DNA from: Alkalisalibacterium limincola
Lineage (GTDB): Bacteria > Pseudomonadota > Gammaproteobacteria > Xanthomonadales > Xanthomonadaceae
Length of the DNA: 64,000 nt
Reading direction: 5' to 3'
NCBI RefSeq assembly: GCF_008017755.1
Contig: NZ_VRTS01000007.1
Location: forward strand, 1-64,000
Below the pieces are notes generated by a model that saw only the letters and a program-made list of their open reading frames with translations, was not told the origin of the DNA and did no database searches. Of this stretch, positions 23,131 through 32,928 are shown in pieces; the first letter of the stretch is position 1; each line of letters opens with the position of its first letter. The translations under genes were made by a program, and so were the position numbers.

Positions 23131-26100
23131 ATGAATCCAGACATCGCCAGCCACGGCCTGTGGGTCTTTCGCGCCAGCCGCCTGGAGGCGCTGCTGGACC
23201 CGCTGGAATCGCTGCTGCGGGCCGCGCCGCCGGCGAACGTGCTCACGCCGCAGCGGGTCATCGCCGCCCACCCGGGCATGCGCCACTGGCTGCTGGGCGA
23301 ACTGGCACGCAAGCGCGGCCCGCGCGGCATCGTCGCCAACCTCGACGTGGTCCTGCCGTCGAGCTGGCTCGACGAGCTGGCGCAGCAGGTGCTGGGGCGC
23401 GAGGCGGTGGCGGTGAAGCCCTACCGCCGCGGCGCGCTGCGCTGGCGCATCCACGCCGCGCTCGACCAGGTGCCCGACGACCGGCTGGCGCGCTACCTGC
23501 ACGGCGACGACGCACCGCGCCGCCGCTTCCAGCTGGCCGACCGCCTGGCACGGATCTATTCGCAGTACCTGGTCTACCGCGCCGACTGGCTGGCCGCGTG
23601 GGCCCGCGACCCGGACGCCGAGCCGGTCGACACCCTGCTGGGCCCGCTGTGGCACCGGCTGCGCGGCGACATCGGCCAGCCCCACCGCGGCGAGCGCATG
23701 CGCGCGCTGCTGCATGCGCTGCAGTCGGGCCAGGGAGGGGCTCCCGCCGCCGCCGACCCCGAGCCGCTGCACCTGTTCGGCATCAGCCACCTGGCCCCGG
23801 ACGAACTGGCGGTGCTGCGCTCGGTGGCTGCCCAGCGGCTGGTGGTGTTCTACCTGCCCGACCCGTGCCGCGAATACTGGGGTGGCCTCACCGACCCGCG
23901 CCGCGCGCTGGTCGAGCAACTGGCGATGGAGCCGTTCGGCCAGGATGCCGAGGCCTGGTTCTTCGAACAGGAGCGGCAGCACCCCCTGCTGGCGCGCTGG
24001 GGGCGGCTGGGCCAGCACTTCGTCATGCGCCTGCAGGGCGAGGAGCAGGGCGCGCAGGTGGACGAGCGCCACTGGCAGGACCGGCCCGAGGCCGACCAGG
24101 TGCCTACCGACCGGCTGGCCCGGGTGCAGGAAAGCATCCGGCGACTGCAGCCCGGTCTGATGAAGGAGGATGCGCTCGACACGCGCGCGTTCGCCGACCC
24201 GTCGCTGCGCGTGCACGCCTGCCACACCCGCCTGCGCGAACTCGAGGTGCTGCGCGACCAGCTGCTCGATGCGATCGAGCATCTCGACGGCGTGAAGCCG
24301 TCGGACATCGTGGTGATGGCGTCGGACATCCGCGCCTACGTGCCACTGATCCCCGCGGTGTTCGGCGCCCCTGGCGACCCGACCGCCGCCTTGCCCTACC
24401 ACCTGGCCGACGTGCCGCTGGCGTCCAGCCATCCGGTCTTCAGTGCGTTCGAACGCCTGCTGTCGCTGCCCGCTTCGCGCCTGAGCGCGCCCGAGCTCCT
24501 GGACTTGTTGTCGGAACCGGTGGTGGCGCGGCGCCAGCGCCTGGATGCCGAAGACCTGCCACTGCTGGGGCGCTGGCTGGGCGAGGCCCGCGTGGCCTGG
24601 GGCCTGGACGCCGGGCACCGGCAGCGCCTGGGCGTGCCGGGTATCCGCGAACACACCTTCGAGTGGGGCCTGGACCGGCTGCTGGCCGGCGTGGTGTTCG
24701 GCGACCTGGGTGACGGTGAGGCGCAGGCGGTGGACCTGCCCGACGATCGCGCGTTGGCGCCGGTGGCGGCGATCAGCGGTCCGCAGGCGGAACTGCTGGG
24801 GCGCCTGGACCGGGTGCTGCGCGAGGTGGCCGCCTTCCTGGATACCTGCGCGCGGCCCCGGCCCGCCAGCCACTGGGCCCAGGCACTCGCCTCGCACATC
24901 GACGCGCTGTTCGAGGTCGACCGCATGGATGCCGGCGCGGTGGACGCGCTGGTGCAGCTCAAGCGCATCGTCGCCGAACTGGGCGAGGAGCCGGCCGAGG
25001 CGGGGCTGGACCCGGCGCTGGAGTTCAGCGTGGTTCGCGAGGTGCTCAACGAGAAGCTCGCCGCGGTGCCCGAGCGCCAGCGCTTCCTGATGGGGGGCAT
25101 CACCGTGTGCGGCATGGTGCCGCAGCGGGCGATCCCGTTCCGGGTGGTGGCGGTGCTGGGTTTGAACGACGGCGAGTTCCCCCGGGCCGTGGACGACCCC
25201 GGCCTGGACCTGATGGGCCGCATCCGCCGCATCGGCGACCGCGACGTGCGCTCCGACGACCGCTACCTGTTCCTGGAAACCGTGATGTCGGCGCGCGATC
25301 GCCTGCACCTGAGCTACCTGGGCGAGGGCGTGCGCGACGGCAAGCCGAAGAACCCGGCGCCGCCGCTGGCCGAACTGTTGGCCGCGCTGGACGAAGCCGC
25401 AGGCCTCGGCCCCGACGACGACTCCGAGCGACCCTGGCGCGTGCGTCATCCGCTGCAGGCGTTCGACGTGCGCTACTTCCTGGGACGCGACGCGGCGGGC
25501 GCGGATGCGCGGCTGTTTTCCTATGCCGACCTGTACCGGCGCATGGCCGAGCGCGACGGCGAGGCGGTGAAGCCGTTCTACGTCGGGCCGGGGGCGGGCG
25601 CAGCCACGGCGAATTCAACGGCCGCTGCGGGCGACGCCATCATCCCGCTGCGCGAGGTTCTGGCCTACTTCAAGGACCCGTCGAAACAGGTGCTGCGCAG
25701 CCGGCTGCGCGTGGGACTCGACGCCCTGGAGGACGACCGCCTCGCCGACAGCGAGCCGCTGGACGCACGTTTCGCGGCGATCGACCGGATCGGCCGCCGC
25801 CTGTTCCTTGAAGCCGCGCAGCGCCCGGGCATGGAGTTGCCCACCAGCCCGCCGGCATGGCTGCGCCTCACCGGCGTGCTGCCGCCCGGCGCGCCGGGGC
25901 ATGAAGCCTGGACGGCCGAATGCGAATCCGTCGGCCCGCTGCTGGACGTGGCCCGCCAACACCCGCTGTTCGCCGACGGCGGCCTGCCGCCGCGCAGCGC
26001 GCTGAAGCTGATGCAGCACGTGGGCGCAGTGCAGGTGGGCGGCGAGCTGGTCCGCGTGCACGCGCAGGGCGGCGGCGACGGCCCGCTGTGGGTGGTCGAT

Positions 26101-26661
26101 GTTTTCCCCGGCAAGAAGGGCGAGGGCGAACTCGGCTTCCGCGAGCGCATCCCGGCCTTCATCGAATGGGCGCTGCTGCGGCTCTCGCAGCCGCACGCGC
26201 GCCCGGTGCGGCTGTGCCTGCTCAGCAACACCGCCGAGGCGCCGTGGCAGCAGGCGATCAACGAATACGACCATCTGCTCAACGGGCTCGATGCCGCCGA
26301 CGCCGCGCCGCAGCTCGAGGCGCTCGGCACGCGGGTCGAGGCGCTGCTCGCGTTCTGGGCGAACGCCCAGGACCAGCCACCGTGGTACTTCCCGAAGACC
26401 AGCTGGAAGGCGCTCGAGGTGATCGACAAGCGCGCGTCGGTCGCGCCGGGTGAGGGCGGCGCTGCCTTCGATACCGCGGTCAGCGCCACCTTCCGGGGTG
26501 GCTACAGCGCCGGCGAGGTCGACTATGCGCCCGGTTATGCGCGGCTGCTGGCCGGCGCCGAGGAATTCCGCGACGGCACCCCGTCGCGCGCTGCCCTGGA
26601 TGCCACGGCGCTGGCGCTGCGCGCGTTGATCACCCTGGATGCCGGCGGGGTTCCCGCATGA
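23131..26661 (+). CDS. recC: Exodeoxyribonuclease V subunit gamma (RecC)
   Basis: A 1176-residue scaffold subunit of RecBCD, which repairs double-strand breaks and degrades foreign linear DNA. RecC holds inactivated helicase and nuclease domains and recognises Chi. Family segments seen: [24 protein letters not shown] near the start, the [11 protein letters not shown]-type motif ([12 protein letters not shown]) and the C-terminal inactive nuclease region. AGGGGAAG lies just before the ATG at 23131. The stop overlaps recB by four bases, starting a tightly coupled recC-recB-recD operon. Confidence 0.95.
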   Translation: MNPDIASHGLWVFRASRLEALLDPLESLLRAAPPANVLTPQRVIAAHPGMRHWLLGELARKRGPRGIVANLDVVLPSSWLDELAQQVLGREAVAVKPYRRGALRWRIHAALDQVPDDRLARYLHGDDAPRRRFQLADRLARIYSQYLVYRADWLAAWARDPDAEPVDTLLGPLWHRLRGDIGQPHRGERMRALLHALQSGQGGAPAAADPEPLHLFGISHLAPDELAVLRSVAAQRLVVFYLPDPCREYWGGLTDPRRALVEQLAMEPFGQDAEAWFFEQERQHPLLARWGRLGQHFVMRLQGEEQGAQVDERHWQDRPEADQVPTDRLARVQESIRRLQPGLMKEDALDTRAFADPSLRVHACHTRLRELEVLRDQLLDAIEHLDGVKPSDIVVMASDIRAYVPLIPAVFGAPGDPTAALPYHLADVPLASSHPVFSAFERLLSLPASRLSAPELLDLLSEPVVARRQRLDAEDLPLLGRWLGEARVAWGLDAGHRQRLGVPGIREHTFEWGLDRLLAGVVFGDLGDGEAQAVDLPDDRALAPVAAISGPQAELLGRLDRVLREVAAFLDTCARPRPASHWAQALASHIDALFEVDRMDAGAVDALVQLKRIVAELGEEPAEAGLDPALEFSVVREVLNEKLAAVPERQRFLMGGITVCGMVPQRAIPFRVVAVLGLNDGEFPRAVDDPGLDLMGRIRRIGDRDVRSDDRYLFLETVMSARDRLHLSYLGEGVRDGKPKNPAPPLAELLAALDEAAGLGPDDDSERPWRVRHPLQAFDVRYFLGRDAAGADARLFSYADLYRRMAERDGEAVKPFYVGPGAGAATANSTAAAGDAIIPLREVLAYFKDPSKQVLRSRLRVGLDALEDDRLADSEPLDARFAAIDRIGRRLFLEAAQRPGMELPTSPPAWLRLTGVLPPGAPGHEAWTAECESVGPLLDVARQHPLFADGGLPPRSALKLMQHVGAVQVGGELVRVHAQGGGDGPLWVVDVFPGKKGEGELGFRERIPAFIEWALLRLSQPHARPVRLCLLSNTAEAPWQQAINEYDHLLNGLDAADAAPQLEALGTRVEALLAFWANAQDQPPWYFPKTSWKALEVIDKRASVAPGEGGAAFDTAVSATFRGGYSAGEVDYAPGYARLLAGAEEFRDGTPSRAALDATALALRALITLDAGGVPA

Positions 26662-29600
26662 GTGGCACCCTCGCCGCCAGCCGCGTCGCCGATTGGGCCG
26701 CACTGCCGCTCGGCGAGGGCGGGCGCAGCCTGATCGAGGCCAGCGCCGGCACCGGCAAGACCTGGACCATCTCGGTGCTGTACCTGCGGCTGCTGCTGGA
26801 ATCCGGGCTGGACCCGACCCGGGTGGTCGTGACCACCTTCACCGACCCCGCCGCCGCCGAACTGCGTGAACGCCTTCGGGGCCGCCTGCTGTGGGCCCAG
26901 GCCGCCGCGACGCGCGCCGCCGATGGGGAGCTGCCAGCGTCCCCCGACACCCTCCCGCCCGACGAGGCCTGGCTGCACGCGCGCTGGACCAACGGCGGCG
27001 ACACCGCGCGCCGCGACCTGCGCCAGCTGCGCCTGGCCCTGGCCGACCTCGACCTGGCGCCGATCACCACGCTGCACGGGCTGTGCCGGCGCATTCTCGG
27101 CGACTACCCGTTCGAATGCGGCAGCACCTTCGGCCTGGGCGAACTGGTGGCCGGCGATGCGCTGGACAGCGAGCTGCTCGACGACCTGTGGCGGCACCTG
27201 GCGCAAAGCCCGCGCGAGGCGCTGGATGCGGGCGAGCGGGCCTGGTACGCACGGGGTCGCGACGAGCTGGCCCAGGCCCTGCGCATCGTCACCCGCGCCG
27301 GCGTCGGGGTGCGCGTCGTGGAGTCCAGTGACCCCGCGCAGATCATGGACGCGCAGTGGGCCGCGCGCCTGCGCGAGTGGTGCGCCGGCCTGCGCTTCGG
27401 CAAGCGTAAGAGTGCGCTGAAGAACGCCATCCATGGCCTGGCCGAGTTCATCGAGGCCAGCGACGTCAACGGCACGTTGCCGAAGTCGGTCCAGGACAAC
27501 CTTGGCAAGGCGCCGGCCGACCAGTTGCTCGACGAGGACGAGAACCTGGGTTTCGCCGGCAGCGAGGAGTTCGCGTTCTGCCGCCGCGCTCTGGATCTGA
27601 TCACTGATCCCGCGCTGGCCGCCCGGACCCAGGCCCTGGCCCGCTTCCGCGAAGAGCTTCTCGCGCGGCGCCACCGCGCGCTGCTCGAGCGTGGCCAGCT
27701 CAGCTTCGATGCCCTCATCGACCGCGTGCACGCCGCGCTGCACGGCGAGCACGGCCGCGCGCTGGCCGACCGCCTGTTCGAAGCGTGGCCAGTCACCCTG
27801 GTCGACGAGTTCCAGGACACCGACCAGCTGCAGTACGGCATCCTCGATGCGATCTACCGCAGCGCCGCCATCGATGGCGAACCGCGTGGCCGCCTGGTGA
27901 TGATCGGCGACCCCAAGCAGGCCATCTACGGCTTCCGCGGCGGCGACATCGACGCCTACCTGCGTGCGAAGGCCAGCGCCGACACCCAACTGCACCTGGA
28001 CACGAACTACCGCTCGGCCTCGCGCTTCGTCGGCGCGCTCAACGCGCTTTACGCACACGTGGGCGAAGCATTGAGCCGACAGCCGGATGCGCCGATTTCC
28101 TACGAGGCGGTGAAGCCCAGCCCGACCGCCGATCGCGCCGTTCTCGCCGTCGACGGTCAGTCGTGCGCGCAGCCGCTGGTGTTCCACTACTTTCCGGAGC
28201 CGCCGGCGAACAAGGACCAGCGTCGCGAGGCGGCACTGGCCGCCTGTGCCAACCAGATCGCACGCACCCTCAACGACACGTCGCTGCGCATCGCCGGCCA
28301 GCCGGTCAGCCCAGGCGACCTGGCCGTGCTGGTGCCGTGGAACAGCGACATCACCCAGCTGCGCCGGCTGCTGGCCCAGCGCGGCGTGCCGTGCGTGGGC
28401 GCCGGCAAGTCCAGCGTGTTCGGCACCGACATCGCCCGCGAGCTGCAGCTGCTGCTGGCCGGCATCCACCATGCCGGCCACGAGGGCATGGTGCGCGCCG
28501 CGCTGGCCACGCGCCTGTACGGCCTGGATTTCAATGCGCTGCGTGCGCTCGACGAGCACCTCGACGCCTGGCAGCAGCATGCCGCCCGCCTGCACGGCTG
28601 GCGCTGCCAATGGCAGCGCGAGGGCGTGCTGGCCGCGGTGCAGTCGGTCGTGGCGCACGCCGCCGGCGGCCTGCTCACCCGCGAGGCCGAAGCCGAGGGC
28701 GAGCGCATCCTCACCGACCTGCGCCACCTGGGCGAGCTGCTGCAGGCCCAGTCCGGGCAGCTTTCCGGGCCCGAGGAACTGCTGGCCTGGATGGACCGCC
28801 AGCGCCGCGGCGGCGGCGACACCGGCGGCGACGCGGCCGATGACCTGCAGCTGCGCATCGAGTCCGATGCCCGCCGCGTGCGCCTGATGACCCTGCACGC
28901 CAGCAAGGGCCTGGAGTTCCCGATCGTGTTCCTGCCGCTGATGTGGGCGCACGAGGGACGCGACGAAAAGCTGCCGGTGGTGCACGACGACGACGGCATC
29001 GGACGGGTGCTCGACCTCGGCGGCCCGCGCCACGTCCAGGCCCGCGAACGGGCCGAATGGGCGAACCAGGACGAGCGCTTCCGCGTGCTCTACGTCGCCC
29101 TCACCCGCGCCAAGTTCGCCTGCCACGTGTACGGCCTGCCACCGGACCGGGTGCGCGACGGCCGCGGCAAGGGGAAGACATCCGACGCGACGCAGGAAGG
29201 TGGCAACGAGCGCAGCCCGCAGGATCCAAAGCGCAGCGCGCTCGACGCGATGCTGGCCGTGGCGAAGGAGAACGGCGGCCTCGAGGCGCTGGCCGAGCTT
29301 CCCGGCATCGCGTGGACCGAAGCCCCCTGGCCCGGTGAGCCTGCCCGATTCGCCGATGCCCACCCGCCGCAGACCCCCCGGCTGGCCAGCCGCCGCATGC
29401 CGCCGTTGCCGCCCACCGAACAGCGCTACAGCTTCTCCGCGCTCACCCGCTTCCATCCGGCGTCCAGCAGCGAGGACAGTTCCGCCGCCGACGAGGCCGG
29501 CGGCGACCACACCCCCAGGCTCGACACCGTGCCGCCCGCCCCTCCCGAACCGCACCCGGAGATCCAGCGTCTGGAACCGGTCAAGGGCACCCGCATCGGC

Positions 29601-30299
29601 AACGCCATCCACCAGATCTTCGAGGACCGCGAGGTCGGCCGCCCGGTGGCCGAGCAGCCCGCGCTGGTACGCCAGGCCCTGAAGCAGCACGACGTGCACG
29701 AGGCCCGCCTGCCGCCGGAGCGGCTGGAGCCGCTGCTGGCCCAGCGCATCGACGCCGCGCTGGCCGCCGAGCTGCTGCCCGGTCTGGTGCTGGGCGCGCT
29801 GCCCGCTCACGCGCTGCGCGCCGAGATGGGCTTCCACTTTCCGCTGGATGCCGTGTCGCTGGACGCGCTGCGCCGCGCAGCGCGCGAGCACGACGAACCC
29901 GACCTGGTGCCTCCCGGCACCACTGACACGCTGCGCGGCCTGATGACCGGCAAGATCGACCTGACGCTGGAACACGCCGGCCGCTTCCACGTGCTCGACT
30001 ACAAGGGAAATTGGCTGGGACCGGCCGTGGCCGACTACCAGGGCGAGGCGCTGACCCGAGCGATGGACGCCCACCACTACCGCTTCCAGGCGCTGATCTA
30101 CACCGTGGCCGTGCACCGCTACCTGCGCCAGCGCGTGCCCGGCTACGACCCCGCACGACACCTGGGCGAGGGCATCTACCTGTTCGTGCGTGCTGCCGGC
30201 CTGGCCCCCGGCGCCGGCGTGTGGGCGCACCGCTTTCCCGATGCGCTGATCGACGCCGTCGATGTCGCCCTGGCCGGCCAGCGCGAGGAGGCCGCATGA
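26658..30299 (+). CDS. recB: Exodeoxyribonuclease V subunit beta (RecB)
   Basis: A 1213-residue UvrD-type 3'-5' helicase with a C-terminal nuclease. Walker A ASAGTGKT is at residues 28-35; VDEFQDTDQLQYGILD is motif II, MIGDPKQAIYGFRGGD motif III and LMTLHASKGLEFPIVFLPL motif V/VI region. The nuclease centre has D1101 (GKIDLTLE), D1114 and K1116 (VLDYKGNWLG), with the same spacing as in E. coli (D1067, D1080, K1082). ATG overlaps the recC stop and TGA overlaps the recD ATG, both by four bases. Confidence 0.97.
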   Translation: MSGTLAASRVADWAALPLGEGGRSLIEASAGTGKTWTISVLYLRLLLESGLDPTRVVVTTFTDPAAAELRERLRGRLLWAQAAATRAADGELPASPDTLPPDEAWLHARWTNGGDTARRDLRQLRLALADLDLAPITTLHGLCRRILGDYPFECGSTFGLGELVAGDALDSELLDDLWRHLAQSPREALDAGERAWYARGRDELAQALRIVTRAGVGVRVVESSDPAQIMDAQWAARLREWCAGLRFGKRKSALKNAIHGLAEFIEASDVNGTLPKSVQDNLGKAPADQLLDEDENLGFAGSEEFAFCRRALDLITDPALAARTQALARFREELLARRHRALLERGQLSFDALIDRVHAALHGEHGRALADRLFEAWPVTLVDEFQDTDQLQYGILDAIYRSAAIDGEPRGRLVMIGDPKQAIYGFRGGDIDAYLRAKASADTQLHLDTNYRSASRFVGALNALYAHVGEALSRQPDAPISYEAVKPSPTADRAVLAVDGQSCAQPLVFHYFPEPPANKDQRREAALAACANQIARTLNDTSLRIAGQPVSPGDLAVLVPWNSDITQLRRLLAQRGVPCVGAGKSSVFGTDIARELQLLLAGIHHAGHEGMVRAALATRLYGLDFNALRALDEHLDAWQQHAARLHGWRCQWQREGVLAAVQSVVAHAAGGLLTREAEAEGERILTDLRHLGELLQAQSGQLSGPEELLAWMDRQRRGGGDTGGDAADDLQLRIESDARRVRLMTLHASKGLEFPIVFLPLMWAHEGRDEKLPVVHDDDGIGRVLDLGGPRHVQARERAEWANQDERFRVLYVALTRAKFACHVYGLPPDRVRDGRGKGKTSDATQEGGNERSPQDPKRSALDAMLAVAKENGGLEALAELPGIAWTEAPWPGEPARFADAHPPQTPRLASRRMPPLPPTEQRYSFSALTRFHPASSSEDSSAADEAGGDHTPRLDTVPPAPPEPHPEIQRLEPVKGTRIGNAIHQIFEDREVGRPVAEQPALVRQALKQHDVHEARLPPERLEPLLAQRIDAALAAELLPGLVLGALPAHALRAEMGFHFPLDAVSLDALRRAAREHDEPDLVPPGTTDTLRGLMTGKIDLTLEHAGRFHVLDYKGNWLGPAVADYQGEALTRAMDAHHYRFQALIYTVAVHRYLRQRVPGYDPARHLGEGIYLFVRAAGLAPGAGVWAHRFPDALIDAVDVALAGQREEAA

Positions 30300-32074
30300 G
30301 CACCTTCACCGCACCGCTGGGCATCGAACCGGCTGCCGAATGGCGTGAGCTGGACACCAGCATCGCCCGCTGGGTGCTGGCCCACGGCGGCAGCCCGCTG
30401 CTGGCGCGCACCGCCGCCTGGGCCACCTTGGCCGAATCGCATGGCGACACCGCCGTGGCATTGGCGGGCGAGGGCCCTGGCCGCCACGGCATGCCCGTGC
30501 TGGACACTGACGCGATCGCCGCGCTGGAGCGCGAACCGATGGTCGGCGATGGCTGCAGCGCCACGCCCACGCCGTTCGTCATCGAACGGGGTCTGTTCTA
30601 CCTGTGGCGCATGCACGCCCAGGAGGTGGCGGTGGCACGCATGATCCGCGAGCGGCGCCGGACCGGACAGCCGGCCCCGCTGGACGAGGCCACTGTCGAT
30701 GCCCTGTTCCACGGCGATCGTGGCGCTCCGGTGCTGGCCCAGCGCCGGGCCGTGCAGCAGGCACCCGGACGGCGGCTGTTCGTGCTCACCGGCGGCCCCG
30801 GCACCGGCAAGACCACCACCGTGCTGCGCATGCTGCTGGGCATGCTGCACCAGGCCGGCGGTGCCGAACCCACCGTGCGCATCGCCGCGCCCACCGGCAA
30901 GGCCGCACAGCGCTTGGCCCAGGCCCTGCGCGACGGCAAGCAACGCCTGCAAGGCCACGACACCGAAATGCCCGCCCACCTGCAGGCGCTGCTGGCACGC
31001 ATTCCCGACGACGAGCCGCTGACCCTGCACCGCCTGCTGGGCGTGGACGGCCGCAGCCAGCGCTTCCGCCACCACGCCGACGACCCGTTGGCCGCCGACA
31101 TCGTGGTGGTGGACGAAGCCTCGATGGTCGACCTGGCCCTGCTGCGCGGCCTGCTGGCTGCATTGCGCCCCGAAGCCAGCCTGATCCTGGTCGGCGACCC
31201 CGACCAGCTCAGCGCCGTGGGTGCCGGTGCCGTGCTGGCCGACCTGGTCGACGCACTGCGCCGCGAGGGTGCCGACGACCTGGTGGAGCTGACCCACAGC
31301 TTTCGCGCCGGCGATTCGCTGCAGCCGGTGCTGGTGGCAATCCGCGATGGCGACGTTCCGGCGTTCGATGCCGCATGGGAGGCGGGCGGCGACCAGGTGA
31401 GGCACGTCGCCGTAAGCGACAGCCGCAGCCTCGACATCGCGGTTCGCCGCTGGGCCGACCAGCTGCGCGCGCTGTGGCGGCATCACGACCTCACGCGCCC
31501 CACCGACGCCGGGCATCCCGCCGCCGACGCCGCCCAGCGCCTGCAGCTGGTGCGCGAACGCCAGCTGCTGTGCGCCCTGCGTGAGGGCGAGTTCGGCGCA
31601 CGCGCCGTCAACCAGCGCATCGAAGACCAGCTGCGCGCGCACGCCGGGCGTGCCTCGGTCGAGGCGTGGTACCCCGGCCGCCTGGTCATGGTGACGCGCA
31701 ACGACTACAGCGCCGGCCTGTTCAATGGCGACGTGGGCCTGTGCCTATGTGACGACAGCGGTCGACTGTGGGTGTGGTTCGAGTACACCGATGCCGACCG
31801 CATGGCCAGTGCTCGACCCTTTGCACCGACGCTGGTGCCGACCCACGTCGGCGCGTTCGCGATCACCGTGCACAAGAGCCAGGGGTCGGAGTACGGTGAG
31901 GTCGGACTGGTGCTCGCGCCGGGTGCGCGCAGCGGGTTCGTGTCGCGGCAACTCCTGTACACCGCGGTGTCTCGCTCGAGGACGCGTGTGGAAGCCTGGA
32001 CCGATCGTGCATCCGTCGTCGCGGCAGTGGCTGGGGAATCGAGCCGAACCAGCGGGCTGGGTGGTCGCCTCTAG
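30296..32074 (+). CDS. recD: Exodeoxyribonuclease V subunit alpha (RecD)
   Basis: A 592-residue SF1B 5'-3' helicase. Walker A GGPGTGKT is at residues 166-173; motif Ia AAPTGKAAQRL, motif II VVVDEASMVDL, motif III LVGDPDQLSAVG, and the C-terminal FAITVHKSQGSEY and LLYTAVSRSRTRVE motifs follow in order. The ATG at 30296 overlaps the recB stop; the frame is open further upstream inside recB but that is not used. Last gene of the operon. Confidence 0.97.
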   Translation: MSTFTAPLGIEPAAEWRELDTSIARWVLAHGGSPLLARTAAWATLAESHGDTAVALAGEGPGRHGMPVLDTDAIAALEREPMVGDGCSATPTPFVIERGLFYLWRMHAQEVAVARMIRERRRTGQPAPLDEATVDALFHGDRGAPVLAQRRAVQQAPGRRLFVLTGGPGTGKTTTVLRMLLGMLHQAGGAEPTVRIAAPTGKAAQRLAQALRDGKQRLQGHDTEMPAHLQALLARIPDDEPLTLHRLLGVDGRSQRFRHHADDPLAADIVVVDEASMVDLALLRGLLAALRPEASLILVGDPDQLSAVGAGAVLADLVDALRREGADDLVELTHSFRAGDSLQPVLVAIRDGDVPAFDAAWEAGGDQVRHVAVSDSRSLDIAVRRWADQLRALWRHHDLTRPTDAGHPAADAAQRLQLVRERQLLCALREGEFGARAVNQRIEDQLRAHAGRASVEAWYPGRLVMVTRNDYSAGLFNGDVGLCLCDDSGRLWVWFEYTDADRMASARPFAPTLVPTHVGAFAITVHKSQGSEYGEVGLVLAPGARSGFVSRQLLYTAVSRSRTRVEAWTDRASVVAAVAGESSRTSGLGGRL

Positions 32075-32310
32075 CCTTCCGCGAGGCAGTGCACACAGGT
32101 GCCCCTTGCGAAGCAGGCACATGCCGTTTTGCAGCTTTCCCTGGCGTGCACCAGCGCACGATGGCGCGGTGCAGGGTTCGCCGTGGCTACTGTAAGCTGG
32201 AACGCGGGATGGCGCGCCGCTACCCCCCGGACCACGTCGAGCCACCGATGACCCAGTGCGAGCTCAACGACACCCCGAAGCGACCGCCGCGTTGAAGGCG
32301 TTGGCCTGAC
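32075..32310. other. Intergenic region before the heme oxygenase gene
   Basis: These 236 bases hold no frame with recognisable protein sequence on either strand. A TACTGT box at 32188-32193 could be a -10 element but lacks a -35 partner. The promoter for the bphO-bphP pair presumably lies here. Confidence 0.4.
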
Positions 32311-32928
32311 ATGACCGACACTCGACGCAGCCGCGCGCACCAGTCATTGCGCGACGCCACGGCGGCGGCCCATCACGCGCTGGACCATCACCCGCTGCTG
32401 CAGCGGCTGATCGGCAGCGACCTCACCCGCGAGCTTTACGCGGAGTCGCTCGCCGCCATGTACCGGCCGCATGCCCGACTGGAGCGGTTGGTGCATCAAA
32501 GCCGCCACTGTTCCGAATCGGGGCTGGGGTTGTCTGCGCGCCTGGCACTGCTGGAAGCCGATCTCGTGGAGTTGGGCTGGCCTGCACCGCCGGTACCCGA
32601 TGTTGCACCGGACGCCTTGCGCGGGCGTGCGGCCTGGTTGGGGCGGGTCTATGTGCTGGAGGGGTCGCGCCTGGGGGGTGCGTTCATTGCAAGGCGAGTC
32701 CAGTCCAGTCTCGGCCCTTCCGTGCCGTGCCGCTTCCTTTGCGCGCCCATGGGGCCCGATGACCGCAATGCCCTGCTGGCGATGCTGGAGCGTGCGTTGG
32801 AGGCGCCTGCCGAACTCGAGCGCGCGATCGCCGGTGCCCGGGCCGCCTTTGCCGACTACAAGGACGATCTGGATGGCTTCGATCGCGGGCGGCGAAAAAT
32901 GGAATGGTGCCGGGAGGCGTGCGGGTGA
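32311..32928 (+). CDS. bphO: Biliverdin-producing heme oxygenase
   Basis: A 205-residue helical enzyme opening heme to biliverdin, CO and iron, supplying the chromophore of the phytochrome encoded next. LRDATAAAHHALDHHPLL holds the proximal histidine region; GRVYVLEGSRLGGAFIARR is the distal-helix signature of BphO-type enzymes, with the flexible glycines over the heme. Its TGA overlaps the phytochrome ATG by one base (TGATG), so the two are co-translated. Confidence 0.92.
   Translation: MTDTRRSRAHQSLRDATAAAHHALDHHPLLQRLIGSDLTRELYAESLAAMYRPHARLERLVHQSRHCSESGLGLSARLALLEADLVELGWPAPPVPDVAPDALRGRAAWLGRVYVLEGSRLGGAFIARRVQSSLGPSVPCRFLCAPMGPDDRNALLAMLERALEAPAELERAIAGARAAFADYKDDLDGFDRGRRKMEWCREACG

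Noticed and set aside
32071-32340. Minus-strand frame of 89 codons between recD and bphO
   Set aside because: No recognisable domain, starts inside bphO and ends inside recD, and composition is that of a shadow frame.
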